Shown in pieces: positions 8,148-18,901 of a stretch of DNA of 64,000 nucleotides. Under the pieces are notes generated by a model. That model was not told where the DNA came from. It saw only the letters and a program-made list of their open reading frames with translations, and ran no database searches. The position numbers were made by a program, and so were the translations under genes. Every line of letters begins with the position of its first letter. The stretch's first letter is position 1. Source of the DNA: Corynebacterium casei LMG S-19264 (GTDB lineage Bacteria > Actinomycetota > Actinomycetes > Mycobacteriales > Mycobacteriaceae); contig NZ_CP004350.1 in the NCBI RefSeq assembly GCF_000550785.1, forward strand, positions 2,460,009-2,524,008, in the 5' to 3' direction.

Positions 8148-8612
8148 CTATTCCGGTAGTTGGTAGCGCATCAGGCACTGCGCGGTGGCGTAGTCACCGT
8201 CGTGGCTGATGGTCAGGCTCAGCTCTACCTCGCCGATGGATTCTTGAAGTTTCGCAGCTACTTCGCCTTTGAGCTGCAGCGCTATTCTGCCCCAGCGATC
8301 AGGCAAGACTTCAATCTCAGCAAAGTTCACCAGGTCCGGTTCAATCACGGGCGGTTTGCCGTAGATGGCTTGTGACCAGGCTTTGATAAAGGCTTCCTTG
8401 GCAGCCCATCGGCCGGCAAGGTGCTCAGTGCGTGAACCCGCAAGGCTAGTATTCGACGTCACACCGGACACGTCGCGGCGCTGCTGGGCATGACGGCGTT
8501 CCAGCGGTGAGAATACTTGGTCAAAGGTGGAGCCAGGCCGCGCTAGTTGCTCGGCAAAGCCGGGGATGTGGACCAAGTCCACTCCCACGGTCACTGCTTC
8601 ACGTTTCGCCAT
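8148..8612 (-). CDS. acpS: holo-[acyl-carrier-protein] synthase (4'-phosphopantetheinyl transferase)
   Basis: A 154-residue enzyme that moves phosphopantetheine from CoA to the Ser of the acyl carrier domain. The Mg-binding motifs are clear: GVDLVHIPGFAEQL near the N-terminus (Asp) and GRWAAKEAFIKAWSQAI (Glu). It starts 11 bases after the fas stop and shares its strand, so the two form an operon; the FAS protein lacks its own transferase domain, which explains the pairing. Confidence 0.95.
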   Translation of the reverse strand: MAKREAVTVGVDLVHIPGFAEQLARPGSTFDQVFSPLERRHAQQRRDVSGVTSNTSLAGSRTEHLAGRWAAKEAFIKAWSQAIYGKPPVIEPDLVNFAEIEVLPDRWGRIALQLKGEVAAKLQESIGEVELSLTISHDGDYATAQCLMRYQLPE

Positions 8613-8623
8613 CGATAGAGTCC

Positions 8624-11600
8624 CTACTTGCTGTCCGCGCCTGGTTCTAGCAGGTTGCCGTGCAGGCGTGCATCGTGGTCCAGAAGGATTGCGGCTTCGC
8701 GTTCCTTCACCGCGTCACCGGAACCGCCAAGGTTGCGGTCAACGGGACGCTCGTACAGCGCAGCACCACCGGAGATGGCAGAAGTCAGACGCTGCAAACC
8801 TGCTGCCTCACGGGCAGAGGATGCTTCCTGCCACTGCTTAGCTGCTTGCTCACCACGCTCAGCGCGCAGTGCCTGCAAGAACGCACCCGGGTGAACCACA
8901 GCAACCAACGCGGAAACGTGACCAAAGCCCAGGGAAGTCACCAGACCAGCCTTTGGTGGAGTCGCGCGTAGATCCAGCTGCTCGCGCAGCCAGGTCAGGT
9001 GCGAATGACGTCGCAGAACCGGATCCACACAGTCCAAGGAGCGGTTTGGAGGCAGCACACCATTGCGCAGCACCTGGGTCAGGCCAACCAGCTGGAATGC
9101 GGCAGCACCGCCCTTGGCGTGACCGGTCAGAGTCTTCTGCGAGATGATGAACAGCGGGTTGCCCTTATCGCGGCCCATGGAGGCAGCAATACGCTCATGC
9201 AGGTCAGACTCGTTCGGGTCATTGGCGTTGGTGGAAGTGTCATGCTTAGAAATCACAGCGATTTCATTAACACCCACGCCGAGCTCATCCAGACCTTGTG
9301 CCAGGCGGGAATCCGCGCCACCACGGGCAGCGGACAACGCACCCAGGCCAGGAGCCGGGATGGAGGTGTGCGCACCATCAGCAAAGGACTCCGCGAAGCC
9401 CACGACGCCAAGCACCGGCAAGCCGAGTTCCGCAGCGAGGCTACCGCGCGCCATCAAGATGGTGCCGCCACCTTCGGATTCTATGAAGCCACCACGGCGG
9501 CGGTCGTTCGCGCGGGAGAAGTACTTGTGGTCAATGCCCTTGTCTTCCATTTCGGAAGAATCAGCTGTTGCGGCCATATCGCCGAAACCGGTGATGCCCT
9601 CAATGGACAGGTCATCAATACCGCCGGCAACCACGAAGTCTGCCTTGCGCAGACGCAGCTTGTCCATTCCCTCTTCCACGGAGACAGCAGCGGTTGCACA
9701 CGCAGCAACTGGGTGCACCATCTGGCCGTAGCCGCCGACATAGGACTGCATGACGTGCGCTGCCACAACGTTTGGCAGTGCTTCTTGCAAAATGTCGTTT
9801 GGACGAGGCTGCGCCAGCAGCTTATCCAGATACAGCGAGCGCATGGACTGCATGCCGCCCATGCCGGTGCCCTGCGTGGAGCTCACGCGCGCTGGGTGCA
9901 CATGGCTGAGTAGTTCAGCTGGGCTAAAGCCGGCTGCCAAGAAGGCATCGACAGAACAGACCAGGTTCCACAAGGCTACGCGGTCGAGGTTGTCAATCAT
10001 GTCGGCCGGGATGCCGTAGACGCCAGGGTTGAAGCCCTGCGGTACCTGACCGCCGACAAAGCGAGTCATGGCAACGCGACGTGGCACACGGACCTCAGAA
10101 CCAGCTGGACGGGTGACCTGCCATTCCTCACCGTCGAAGTGCGCGGTCGCGCCTTCCACATCGGCAACAAAAGTACGTGCGGTCTCTTCATCCTGCACGG
10201 CAAAGGTCATGTCGCGCTCAAGGTAGATGGTGGTCAGCTCAGGTGCGAGGTTGTCCACCATTGGCATGTTCGGGCCGTAGTCATCGTGGTATTTGCGCAC
10301 GCCAACATTCGCCAAGACCTCGTCGTGGAAACGGGAGTAGATGTCTTCTTCAGCGATTTCCTCGCCGTCGGCATCAAACCACGCGCCGGCAGCATCGTCC
10401 CAGGCAATCAGACCGGTGGTCCATGCCAGTTCGATCACACCAGCAGCGCTCAAATCGCCGGTCATTTCCACTTCAAAGCGGGTGCGGGAGGAACCCACTG
10501 GGCCGATTTCGCCGGCACCAACAATGACCACCATGTCATCAAGTTTCTGGTTCACACCAGCAAAGTCTGGGGTAGTCCACGCAATGCGCTCACGGATATT
10601 CGGCAGTGCGCGCAAGACTGGAGCCTCAGTAGCTTCTTCGGCTACAGGTTGTGCAGTCAAAGAACGTGCGAGCTCAGGCAGGTTGATGTCAGCCTGGCCC
10701 AGGCCGCCAGTAAAGTCCAAGGTCACAGGTGCGGTGCGAGCTTCTTCGCGCTTGCTTACCGATGCCCCCTCGCCGACTAACTTCTGCGCCATCTCTTCAT
10801 TGGAGTAGGTGCGAACACCCTTGGCTTCGACTGCGTCAACCAATGGGTCGTTACCACCCATAAGGCCAGTACCGCGGACCCAACCGATGTGTGCGTGAAC
10901 AATAGAAGTGCGGTCGCCCCAGACTGGCTCAGCGTGCCAGCGGGTTACCAGGGCGTCGAGTGCCGCCTTGGATTCGCCGTAGGCGCCGTCGCCACCGAAG
11001 CGGCCGCGGTTCGGGCTGCCCGGAAGAACAACGTGCAAGCGCTGGCCCACGTGCGTTCCGGTGCCGAGCTGGCTAAGTCCCGCGATGAGTTTCTCAACGC
11101 TCCACAGCAAAAGGCGCATCTGTGCTTCTGCTGGTGCGCCAGCATCAGCCAGGGTACCCTGCACGCGAGGTGCCGCAAATGGGAAGATCAGGTTTGGAAC
11201 CATAGCCGGCTTGACCAGCTTGGACGAACCACCAACGGTAGCGGTTTGCTCATTTCCAATCCAATCAATGACTGCATCCAGGTCAGCGAAGGAGTTCAGG
11301 TTCGCTGGAACCACCCACAGCTGGGCGTTGCCGCGCGCGGAAGTACGGTAGAGGTTCTTGTAGAACTCCAGGCGGTCATGGCCTAGACGCGAGGTGGTGG
11401 CAATAACTGTTGCGCCTTCGCGCAGCAGGTTCGCCACAACTTCCGAGGCGATGGAACCTGGGGAGCCACCGGTGACAACAGCTACTTCGCCGTCGTGTTC
11501 CAAGGTGGAAGCTGCAACGCGTGCCTGTGCTGCCTGTGCCTCCAAGCCCAGGTATTCCGCCATGGCGGCTGCTTCTTCACCGGCGCCGGTGATGTCGAGA

Positions 11601-14600
11601 GAATCCAGCTCGCCGTGAGCCAAACGCACGAGGTCTTCACGCGCAGAAGCCCAACGGTCATCAAGCTGCACGGTCTTGTCCGCATCAAAGCTTGGGGCGA
11701 CCAGGCGTGGCCAGTCCGCGCCGAGCTCGGCAGCTACCAGGTCAACAATCGCCTGGTTGTCATCGGCCTCGGCAAATTCGGTGACCGGTGCCTGCTGTCC
11801 CAGCTGGGCAAGCAGGGTGCGAGCGGTGTTTGCCAGCGCAGAGTTCATCTTCTCCGAGTAGGCATCCAAAGCAGCAGAGTCCACTACCCCGACATTTGCG
11901 CCACCGCCTGCCGATGGCTTCGAGATGACAATGCCGACCTTCGCACCAGCGGAATCGACAGCAGCATCAATCAGTGCGTCAAGCTCAGCAGTGGAGCCTG
12001 GGTTTGCAGGTGACAGCAGCGCCAAGTCGCCGCCGCGAATCGATGCGCCCTCACGCGCACCGAGCACGAGTTCAGCGGTCACGCGGTCGACCCAACCTGT
12101 ACCAAGACCCCAGGTCTCGGTTACGCGCTGCGCAATATAAGCAGGCTTCTTACCAGCTGGGCCGGTAATACGGCGCAGGGAATCAGAAACCTGCACGGAC
12201 AGGACTGGGCCAAATGCCTTGTAGCCCTTCGCCATGCCAGCGACCTGGTCCTTTAGGGCAGCAATTTCGGCATCTGCTGCACCTTCGATGGCACCGAGGC
12301 CGAATTCCACACCGAGGTCCAAAAGCAGCTGGTTACGGCGAGAAGACACTCCCTCGACGAGCAGCTCGATGGTATCTGCTGCACCCATCTGGTCTGGACG
12401 TACCTTGGTCCAGATAGCGATGAGCATCTCAGTGGCATCGGCTGCACTAAAGGCCTTGTCATCCGGGGTGCTTCCGCCGCCCGCTGGAGCAGTCGCAGCA
12501 GGCGCTGCCGCAACTGGTGCGGGTGCTGCAGCGGCTGGTGCGGCGTTTGCTGCGGCAACTTCCTGCGCGGTAGCGGTAGCTGCTTCTTCGACGACTTCAT
12601 TGGAGGTTTCAGGTTGTGGGCGCACAATGGCGTCTTCGGCGAATACGGTCGCGCGGTCGCGCTCAACGTTGAGCACCTCAATTGGGTTGCCGGCATACTG
12701 CGGCAAGCGCAAGGTCTGGCCCAGCATGTTCGCCAGGGTTGGGGAAGAACCAACGCCGATTTCGACGAAGCGCTCCACGCCCAAACCAGGCGTGCCAGCG
12801 CCGGCGGTCTCGGTGGTATCGGAGAGCAGCAAGTCCTGGGTTTCAATCCAACGAACTGGTGATGCGAATTGCCATGCGAGCAGCTCAATGAGCAAGGTGC
12901 GGCCCAGATTAACTGGGTTTTCCGAGGCCTTGTCGAAGTCAGCGAGGATATCGTTGACGTAGGTGGAATCGACGACCTCCGCCATGGCTTCAACGAACTC
13001 GCGGGTGAGCTCGAATGGACGAGCCACCAGGTTCGGGATGTAGCGGCCACGCAGGATATCCAGGTCAACCTGCTGCGGAATCAGTGAATCCAGGTGCGTG
13101 CGGAAGTTGTCCACACCGCCCAACAGATGCGAGGAGTGGAATGGCACGTCAATGCCCGGAATCATGATGAAGGCACGCTGGCCCGGCGCGCGGGAGGAGG
13201 CATCGGCAGCCAATGCAGCGAGACCTGCGCGGGTACCGGCGACGGCGTACTGCACACCGGCAATGTTGTAGTTAACGATTTCGAGGAATTCGCCGCTGGC
13301 TTCAGATACCTTGGCAACGTAGCCGAAGACATCGTCGGCACGAATACCGATCTTGTTCGGACGAAGTGCCGCCAGGCCGTAGTTGGAGTTGCCGTGGGCA
13401 TCGCGGTCGACCAGGCGGTGCATGGTCAGACCACGGGCGTAGACGATTTCTACCACGGCTTCGAGTGACAGAACCTGCGCATAGGCTGCCAGGGCGTTGT
13501 ACTCACCCACGGAGTGGCCTGCGAAGAAAGTATCCTGCGACTTCACGCCGGCCTCAGCCAACTCAGCAATCTGCGCACAGCCCAAAGTTGCCATGGCGAC
13601 CTGGGTGAACTGGGTCAGGAACAGAGCACCATCCGGGTGGGTGAATTCCTCACCGTCAACCACGACACGGTCGGGGTTGTTACGCACGATTTCCAGGATG
13701 GAGAAACCAAGCTTGGAACGGGTGTGGGCATCGGCACGCTCCCACACGTCACGCGCGGCGGCCGAGGATGCATAAGAATCCATGCCCATGCCTGGGGTCT
13801 GAATGCCCTGGCCAGGGAAACCGTAGAAGGTACGTGGTGCGGCCATGGTGGCGGTTGCCTGCAAGACAACGTCGCCATCCACACTGGCAGTAACAGTGCG
13901 AACTTCGCCGGCGCCTGGGCGGGAATCGATGCCGGTGCGCTCGACGATGAAGTCGACCTTCGCGCCGGGCAGTACGGGGCTGAGCATATTCGCGGACCAT
14001 TCAGCAACGGCAACGCCATCGAAGCCGGCTACAAGCTGCGCAATCGCGGAAGTCCACATGCCGTGGACGATAACGCCGTTGTCCAGGCCAGCCAGGCGCG
14101 CGGCGGCGCCGGAGACGTGGATTGGGTTGCGGTCCCCGGTGACCACTGCGAATGGGTGCATGGATGCCGGGGCGGTCACGGTCATCTGGTGGCGGAAGGA
14201 AGCCGGGGTATCGGTGATGTGCTCGGTGGAGTTGACCGGTTCCAGGTCCTGCTCGCCGGTGCGTCCGACAATCGCGAAACGCTCCTGCAGGGTTGCTAGC
14301 TGCGCATCTTTGAGCTCAGCTGCGCCGTCAATGTCGATCGATACGGTGACCTCAACAACACGACCAACCTGGGTATCGCGGACTTCGCCGCCGGTGGCGG
14401 TGACAGTCAGCTCTACGGCCTCAGTTGGCAGTGCCTGGTGCAGGCGCAGGTTGTGCTCAAGGTGTACCAGGTTCAGCAGGCCTTCGACCACGCGTGCGGA
14501 ATCGGTGCCAGGAACAACAGCGTTCGCGATGACGGCGAATACTGCTGGCCAGGCGCGGCCGACGATAACGTCTGGTGCAATAGCGGAGTTGGCATCCGCG

Positions 14601-17600
14601 CTTGGAATATAACCGGTGGTCGCACCGGCATAATCAGCCAGGGCAGCTGGGTTCAGGGAACTCTTCCAGATGGCCTTGCCATCGGTGACCTCTGGCAGGG
14701 TGCCTCCCGCTGCAACACCGGCGAGGGCAGCCATGGATTCTTCGGCAGCTTCCGCGGTGATGATTGGGGTGGAAGACAGTGGTGCATCTACTGGCACGGT
14801 GATGCGAAGGGTTAGCTGTGCACCGGCAACGGATCCGGTCAAAGCGACGGTGAGCTCGACGGTTTCGGCATCGATGGTGACAAGCTCGGCACCTGCCGCG
14901 CGTGCCGAGGTACCATCGGCGTCCAGAGTCCAGGACTCAGAAACCTGAGCAACTGGGTTCGGACGCTGGCGTCCTGCCCACTCCACGGACTTCGCGGCCA
15001 AAACGCGCTCAAGTGCTGTGCCGGCGATGTTGGCTGGCTCTGCGTCCTCAGCGTTCTCAGATGCCAGCACGACGTTAACGGCTGCGGATTCAAAGCGTGC
15101 CAGGAGCTCAGCTACTGGCTCGTTTGCCTTGGTAATGCCCGCTACAGCGGTGGTACCTGGGATGATGCCCACCTGTTCAGCGGTGTAGCGCTCATCGTGC
15201 GCTTGCCACAACGAGTCCTGGCGCCACCAACGGCGAACATCAGAGTCGATGACTGGGACGAATGCTGGTGGCTTGCCCTTGCCGCGCAAGAGATCAATAA
15301 ACCACGCAACATCAGATGCAATAACGGTGTGCTTTTCTGCAGCTGGGTATGCCGCAACCAGGTCTGTAATACCGCGCTCTGGCTTGGCAGCATCAACAAC
15401 CACCTGTGCTTCGAACTCGCCGTGGTCAACCTCAGTCAAACGCGCTTCGGTGCGCGCAATCATCTGCTCAAAGCGACGTGCCCAGGACGCATCCACCCAG
15501 GAGCCCATGTAAGAGACCTCAAGGTAACGAGACAGCCACTCGGCATAGGTCATCGACTCCAGGTCACCGAAGTATGGCTTGGCGGTACCAGCAATCGCCG
15601 CGATGATTTCCTCACGTCGTGCGGCCACCGCCTCTGCGTCACCCGCAACCTCATCTAGCAGACGACCTGCCTTGGCGAAGGTGTTATCAATCTCGTGGAT
15701 ATCCGCGCCCAGCTGGGAGCGACCCGAAGCAATGCCGTCGCGTGCGCCACCGGCTGGAACCCAGCCGCCACCAGGGATATCTTCTAGACCCTGGGTAGAA
15801 ACCAGCGCCTGCTTCACAGATTCAGAAGCCGTGGATTCCAGGGTTGCCATAGCAGCGGTGCCGATCATGATGGCATCGACAGGCATAGCTGGCAGTCCAT
15901 AAACCTTGGACCACTCACCGGTCAGGTACTGCGCGCCGCGCTCGGGAGCGCCGATACCGCCAGCGGCCATGAGCACCACATTATCGCGTTCACGAATATA
16001 TGCGTAGGTCTCAATCAGCAGGTCATCAAGGTCTTCCCACGAATGGTGACCGCCTGCCTTGCCGCCCTCAACCTGCATGATGATGGTGGACTCTGGCAGA
16101 TCATCCGCGATGTCCAGGATCTTCTTGACCTGACGAACCGCACCCGGCTTGAACGCAACCCATGGAATGTTGTCTTCGTGCAGCTGGCGTACCAGCGCCA
16201 AAGCTTCCTCATGTGGCGGGATACCCGCGGAGCACACCACACCATTGATGGAAGCACCATTGGCACGCGCGCGTGGGATAAGACGACGTCCTTCAATCTG
16301 GGTACGCCACTGCTTTGGCGACAGGTACATGGCATTGAACTGGGCGTTGATGCCCGGGTTCAGCATGTCTTCCAGGCGCTCTAAGGAATCATTCAAAATG
16401 GCTTCGGTGACCTGTCCACCGCCGGCGAGTTCTGCCCAGAAACCCGCATTCGCTGCTGCTGCCACAATCGCTGGATCTACAGTCGATGGGGTCATGCCCG
16501 CCAGGATTACTGGGGAATAGCCAGTGCGCTCAGTAAAACGGGTGGACAAACGGGTAACGCCATTATCTTCAAAAGTCTTTGGTGCAAACTGCGCGAAGTT
16601 CAATGGAAGTTGCGGGGCCTGGCCGGCATCGAAAAGCTCTGCTTGGCCTTCATCCGTGGAGACAACCTGCACGCCGATGCCCTGGCCTGCCACAACGGTC
16701 TTGGTCAGCGCCGCCATGCCCTTGCCTGGGCCGCATTCCAAAACCCACTGCGCGCCGGCATTGACCGCCTGCCGCACCTCCTGCGGCCAATCCACGATGG
16801 AGGTCAAAACAGCCTGCGCACCATCGTGTGCGAGCGACTCATCCAGCCCAATCTGCTGCGCCCACGCGGTGACCATCTCCACTGCTGCCTGCATGGCTGG
16901 GTGATGGTAGCCCGACTGCACAGCCAAAGCATTGATGCGCGGCGCGAAAGGCTTACCGCCGCGCTCCTTGTTCTCAATAGTCTTGGCGTCTTTCTCCGCC
17001 AGCTTCTCCAGAACCTCAACAACCTTATTGTTATCTTCCGGAGTACCCACGATGACGAAGGTGTTGCGGCTATTTTGCAGACCAACAACGCTGCCCACGC
17101 CAGTCTTGGCAATGACCTTATCCAGCTGCTCACGGCTAACACCCGCGATGGACACCATCGGCGAACCCGCTGCGGTGCGGATAAGACCAGTGGCGCGCGC
17201 GGTCTTAGAAATAGCAACGCCAATCAGCTGTGCCAGCGCAATAACTTCCGCTGCCTGTGCGCGCTCGGAAGAGATATAAGTAGCCAAAGCACCCTGGGAG
17301 TGGCCAATGTGCGCCACGGCAGCAGCAACATCCAAGCCCTGGGTCTTCAACGACCCCAACAGGCCATACTGCGCCACAACGATACCCGGGGTAGAGATAG
17401 AAGAATCAGACAGATCCCACGCTGGATCCTCAGCGTTTGCAGCCCATGACATTGGATCAAAACCGTGTGGAAGAGCAGCTGCCAGTTCATCAGCGACTGG
17501 CCCCAACAGCTTCTTGGCTCCATCCACCGCGGACGTCACCTGGGCACCATTGCCACCGGCGATAACGTTGCGCAACGTTGGCAACCAGCTAAAGCCCTGC

Positions 17601-17674
17601 CCGGAAAAGCTCAAGGCAAAGTTCTCGGTCTCTAGTCGGTTCACCAAGCGGTGGTTAGAGATGTCAATAGTCAC
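8624..17674 (-). CDS. fas: type I fatty acid synthase, single polypeptide
   Basis: A 3016-residue multienzyme making acyl-CoA from acetyl-CoA and malonyl-CoA. Domains in order, by approximate residue: acetyltransferase (GHSQGAL, Ser about 124), enoyl reductase (GGKAGGHHSWEDL about 540), dehydratase hotdog (TGDRNPIHVSG about 1183), malonyl/palmitoyl transferase (GHSVGEYNAL about 1388), an Ala/Pro-rich linker, acyl carrier (GVSSRRNQLLLDLG, Ser about 1776), ketoreductase (VVTGGSPGSIASEV about 2068), ketosynthase (Cys in AACATAAVSVEEG about 2657, His in LTGHAKGGA about 2851). No transferase domain follows, so acpS serves it. The start is a GTG with AGGAG nine bases before. C. glutamicum has two such genes; the place near fasR matches its fasB. 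Confidence 0.97.
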   Translation of the reverse strand: MTIDISNHRLVNRLETENFALSFSGQGFSWLPTLRNVIAGGNGAQVTSAVDGAKKLLGPVADELAAALPHGFDPMSWAANAEDPAWDLSDSSISTPGIVVAQYGLLGSLKTQGLDVAAAVAHIGHSQGALATYISSERAQAAEVIALAQLIGVAISKTARATGLIRTAAGSPMVSIAGVSREQLDKVIAKTGVGSVVGLQNSRNTFVIVGTPEDNNKVVEVLEKLAEKDAKTIENKERGGKPFAPRINALAVQSGYHHPAMQAAVEMVTAWAQQIGLDESLAHDGAQAVLTSIVDWPQEVRQAVNAGAQWVLECGPGKGMAALTKTVVAGQGIGVQVVSTDEGQAELFDAGQAPQLPLNFAQFAPKTFEDNGVTRLSTRFTERTGYSPVILAGMTPSTVDPAIVAAAANAGFWAELAGGGQVTEAILNDSLERLEDMLNPGINAQFNAMYLSPKQWRTQIEGRRLIPRARANGASINGVVCSAGIPPHEEALALVRQLHEDNIPWVAFKPGAVRQVKKILDIADDLPESTIIMQVEGGKAGGHHSWEDLDDLLIETYAYIRERDNVVLMAAGGIGAPERGAQYLTGEWSKVYGLPAMPVDAIMIGTAAMATLESTASESVKQALVSTQGLEDIPGGGWVPAGGARDGIASGRSQLGADIHEIDNTFAKAGRLLDEVAGDAEAVAARREEIIAAIAGTAKPYFGDLESMTYAEWLSRYLEVSYMGSWVDASWARRFEQMIARTEARLTEVDHGEFEAQVVVDAAKPERGITDLVAAYPAAEKHTVIASDVAWFIDLLRGKGKPPAFVPVIDSDVRRWWRQDSLWQAHDERYTAEQVGIIPGTTAVAGITKANEPVAELLARFESAAVNVVLASENAEDAEPANIAGTALERVLAAKSVEWAGRQRPNPVAQVSESWTLDADGTSARAAGAELVTIDAETVELTVALTGSVAGAQLTLRITVPVDAPLSSTPIITAEAAEESMAALAGVAAGGTLPEVTDGKAIWKSSLNPAALADYAGATTGYIPSADANSAIAPDVIVGRAWPAVFAVIANAVVPGTDSARVVEGLLNLVHLEHNLRLHQALPTEAVELTVTATGGEVRDTQVGRVVEVTVSIDIDGAAELKDAQLATLQERFAIVGRTGEQDLEPVNSTEHITDTPASFRHQMTVTAPASMHPFAVVTGDRNPIHVSGAAARLAGLDNGVIVHGMWTSAIAQLVAGFDGVAVAEWSANMLSPVLPGAKVDFIVERTGIDSRPGAGEVRTVTASVDGDVVLQATATMAAPRTFYGFPGQGIQTPGMGMDSYASSAAARDVWERADAHTRSKLGFSILEIVRNNPDRVVVDGEEFTHPDGALFLTQFTQVAMATLGCAQIAELAEAGVKSQDTFFAGHSVGEYNALAAYAQVLSLEAVVEIVYARGLTMHRLVDRDAHGNSNYGLAALRPNKIGIRADDVFGYVAKVSEASGEFLEIVNYNIAGVQYAVAGTRAGLAALAADASSRAPGQRAFIMIPGIDVPFHSSHLLGGVDNFRTHLDSLIPQQVDLDILRGRYIPNLVARPFELTREFVEAMAEVVDSTYVNDILADFDKASENPVNLGRTLLIELLAWQFASPVRWIETQDLLLSDTTETAGAGTPGLGVERFVEIGVGSSPTLANMLGQTLRLPQYAGNPIEVLNVERDRATVFAEDAIVRPQPETSNEVVEEAATATAQEVAAANAAPAAAAPAPVAAAPAATAPAGGGSTPDDKAFSAADATEMLIAIWTKVRPDQMGAADTIELLVEGVSSRRNQLLLDLGVEFGLGAIEGAADAEIAALKDQVAGMAKGYKAFGPVLSVQVSDSLRRITGPAGKKPAYIAQRVTETWGLGTGWVDRVTAELVLGAREGASIRGGDLALLSPANPGSTAELDALIDAAVDSAGAKVGIVISKPSAGGGANVGVVDSAALDAYSEKMNSALANTARTLLAQLGQQAPVTEFAEADDNQAIVDLVAAELGADWPRLVAPSFDADKTVQLDDRWASAREDLVRLAHGELDSLDITGAGEEAAAMAEYLGLEAQAAQARVAASTLEHDGEVAVVTGGSPGSIASEVVANLLREGATVIATTSRLGHDRLEFYKNLYRTSARGNAQLWVVPANLNSFADLDAVIDWIGNEQTATVGGSSKLVKPAMVPNLIFPFAAPRVQGTLADAGAPAEAQMRLLLWSVEKLIAGLSQLGTGTHVGQRLHVVLPGSPNRGRFGGDGAYGESKAALDALVTRWHAEPVWGDRTSIVHAHIGWVRGTGLMGGNDPLVDAVEAKGVRTYSNEEMAQKLVGEGASVSKREEARTAPVTLDFTGGLGQADINLPELARSLTAQPVAEEATEAPVLRALPNIRERIAWTTPDFAGVNQKLDDMVVIVGAGEIGPVGSSRTRFEVEMTGDLSAAGVIELAWTTGLIAWDDAAGAWFDADGEEIAEEDIYSRFHDEVLANVGVRKYHDDYGPNMPMVDNLAPELTTIYLERDMTFAVQDEETARTFVADVEGATAHFDGEEWQVTRPAGSEVRVPRRVAMTRFVGGQVPQGFNPGVYGIPADMIDNLDRVALWNLVCSVDAFLAAGFSPAELLSHVHPARVSSTQGTGMGGMQSMRSLYLDKLLAQPRPNDILQEALPNVVAAHVMQSYVGGYGQMVHPVAACATAAVSVEEGMDKLRLRKADFVVAGGIDDLSIEGITGFGDMAATADSSEMEDKGIDHKYFSRANDRRRGGFIESEGGGTILMARGSLAAELGLPVLGVVGFAESFADGAHTSIPAPGLGALSAARGGADSRLAQGLDELGVGVNEIAVISKHDTSTNANDPNESDLHERIAASMGRDKGNPLFIISQKTLTGHAKGGAAAFQLVGLTQVLRNGVLPPNRSLDCVDPVLRRHSHLTWLREQLDLRATPPKAGLVTSLGFGHVSALVAVVHPGAFLQALRAERGEQAAKQWQEASSAREAAGLQRLTSAISGGAALYERPVDRNLGGSGDAVKEREAAILLDHDARLHGNLLEPGADSK

Positions 17675-17871
17675 GATTCGTTTAACTCCTAGTGATATCG
17701 GTTTTGACCAATGGCGGGGGTTTTAAGCGCTATGAAAAATCAACGGACTCCTTAAGGAATCCAAAATCTACAAAACGAAAACGGCAGGCCAAAATTTCAG
17801 CTGGTTTACTAGCATGCCACAAAATCATGAGGAAACCATCACCTTTTCGCCCATGCCGCGTTCGACATGCA

Positions 17872-18033
17872 TTACTCAATACTTGGCCCAAACTCGGAAG
17901 ATTCCTTCACCGAATCAACATCTTTTGCCACTTCACCATCAAAGACCTGGCACGCATGATCCGGCACCACTTCCGCCGACCGATCCAATCCGGCATCTTC
18001 CAGATAGTCATCGAACATGTAATCAATGCTCAT
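17872..18033 (-). CDS. small acidic hypothetical protein
   Basis: A 53-residue frame (MSIDYMFDDYLEDAGLDRSA...) with GAAAGG seven bases before the ATG. It is rich in Asp/Glu, has one Cys and no membrane segment. It lies between the fas promoter and a divergent nuclease gene. I know no family for it. The good ribosome site and low-complexity-free sequence favour a real gene, but the region could also be just the fas leader. Confidence 0.35.
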   Translation of the reverse strand: MSIDYMFDDYLEDAGLDRSAEVVPDHACQVFDGEVAKDVDSVKESSEFGPSIE

Positions 18034-18085
18034 CTCACAGCCTTTCTCGGTTTGTCCGATGCCCAGTCTAGAATCATCATCCATC

Positions 18086-18901
18086 ATGACTAAAGGCATC
18101 AAGCGCGTAGCAACCTTTGCGGTTCAAATTCTTATTCTTCTCGCAATCATCATTGGCGTCGCCTTTTATAACGACGCCGATTCCCGCGATGCCCAGCCCA
18201 CCTCCGTTGAAACATTCACAGAATCCCCCTCAGCCACCACTGCCTCCTCTGAGCCGACTACAGACTCACCTGATACCCTAGCTCCGCCAGCCACCCAGGA
18301 AGCTTCAACTTCTCAACCAGGCACATCTGACCTTTACACCGAAGCTTTAGAAGACCTCCGCGTTGCCGGACGCGCACCGAAGACTGGCTACGAGCGGGAG
18401 CTTTTCGGCCAGGCGTGGAGCGACGACGTCACCGTGGAGTTTGGCCACAACGGTTGCGATACCCGCAATGACATCCTGCGCCGCGACCTTGTGAACACGG
18501 AAATCAAAGAAGGCACCTACGGCTGCGTTGTCCTCACGGGAACACTTCATGATCCATATAGCGGTGAGACCATTGACTTTGTTCGCGGCCAGTCCACCTC
18601 GTCCGAGGTTCAAATCGACCACATCGTGGCACTTTCCGATGCCTGGCAAAAAGGCGCCCAGCAGTGGGACGAAGAAACCCGCCGCAACTTTGCCAACGAC
18701 CCGCGTAACCTTCGCGCCGTCAAGGGTCGACTCAATTCGCAGAAGGGCGCGGGCGACGCCGCAACTTGGCTCCCACCCCAGCGCGGGCACCGCTGCGAAT
18801 ACGCCCGTGACATCATCGATGTAAAGTCCGAATACGGCCTGTGGGTCACCGCCGCTGAAAAGGAAGCGCTTCACACACAGCTCGAGACCTGTACGAATTA
18901 G
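18086..18901 (+). CDS. secreted/anchored HNH nuclease, DUF1524 (GmrSD C-terminal-like) domain
   Basis: A 271-residue protein. One membrane segment (VQILILLAIIIGVAFY) at the N-terminus, then about 60 residues of Ser/Thr/Pro-rich linker, then a DUF1524 nuclease domain with the Asp-His pair in QIDHIVALSDAW, followed by NDPRNLRAVKGRLNSQKG, which is the HNH Asn/metal part, and Cys pairs that may form disulfides outside the cell. The linker shows that the nuclease part is displayed or released outside. Relatives are widespread in actinobacteria, probably scavenging or degrading external DNA. The ATG at 18086 was chosen because it puts the membrane segment at the start. Confidence 0.8.
   Translation: MTKGIKRVATFAVQILILLAIIIGVAFYNDADSRDAQPTSVETFTESPSATTASSEPTTDSPDTLAPPATQEASTSQPGTSDLYTEALEDLRVAGRAPKTGYERELFGQAWSDDVTVEFGHNGCDTRNDILRRDLVNTEIKEGTYGCVVLTGTLHDPYSGETIDFVRGQSTSSEVQIDHIVALSDAWQKGAQQWDEETRRNFANDPRNLRAVKGRLNSQKGAGDAATWLPPQRGHRCEYARDIIDVKSEYGLWVTAAEKEALHTQLETCTN

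Noticed and set aside
8628..17449. Many long open frames on the plus strand opposite the fatty acid synthase gene, up to about 300 codons
   Set aside because: They are mirror images of a GC-rich coding strand, lack family sequence and ribosome sites, and lie wholly inside the synthase gene.
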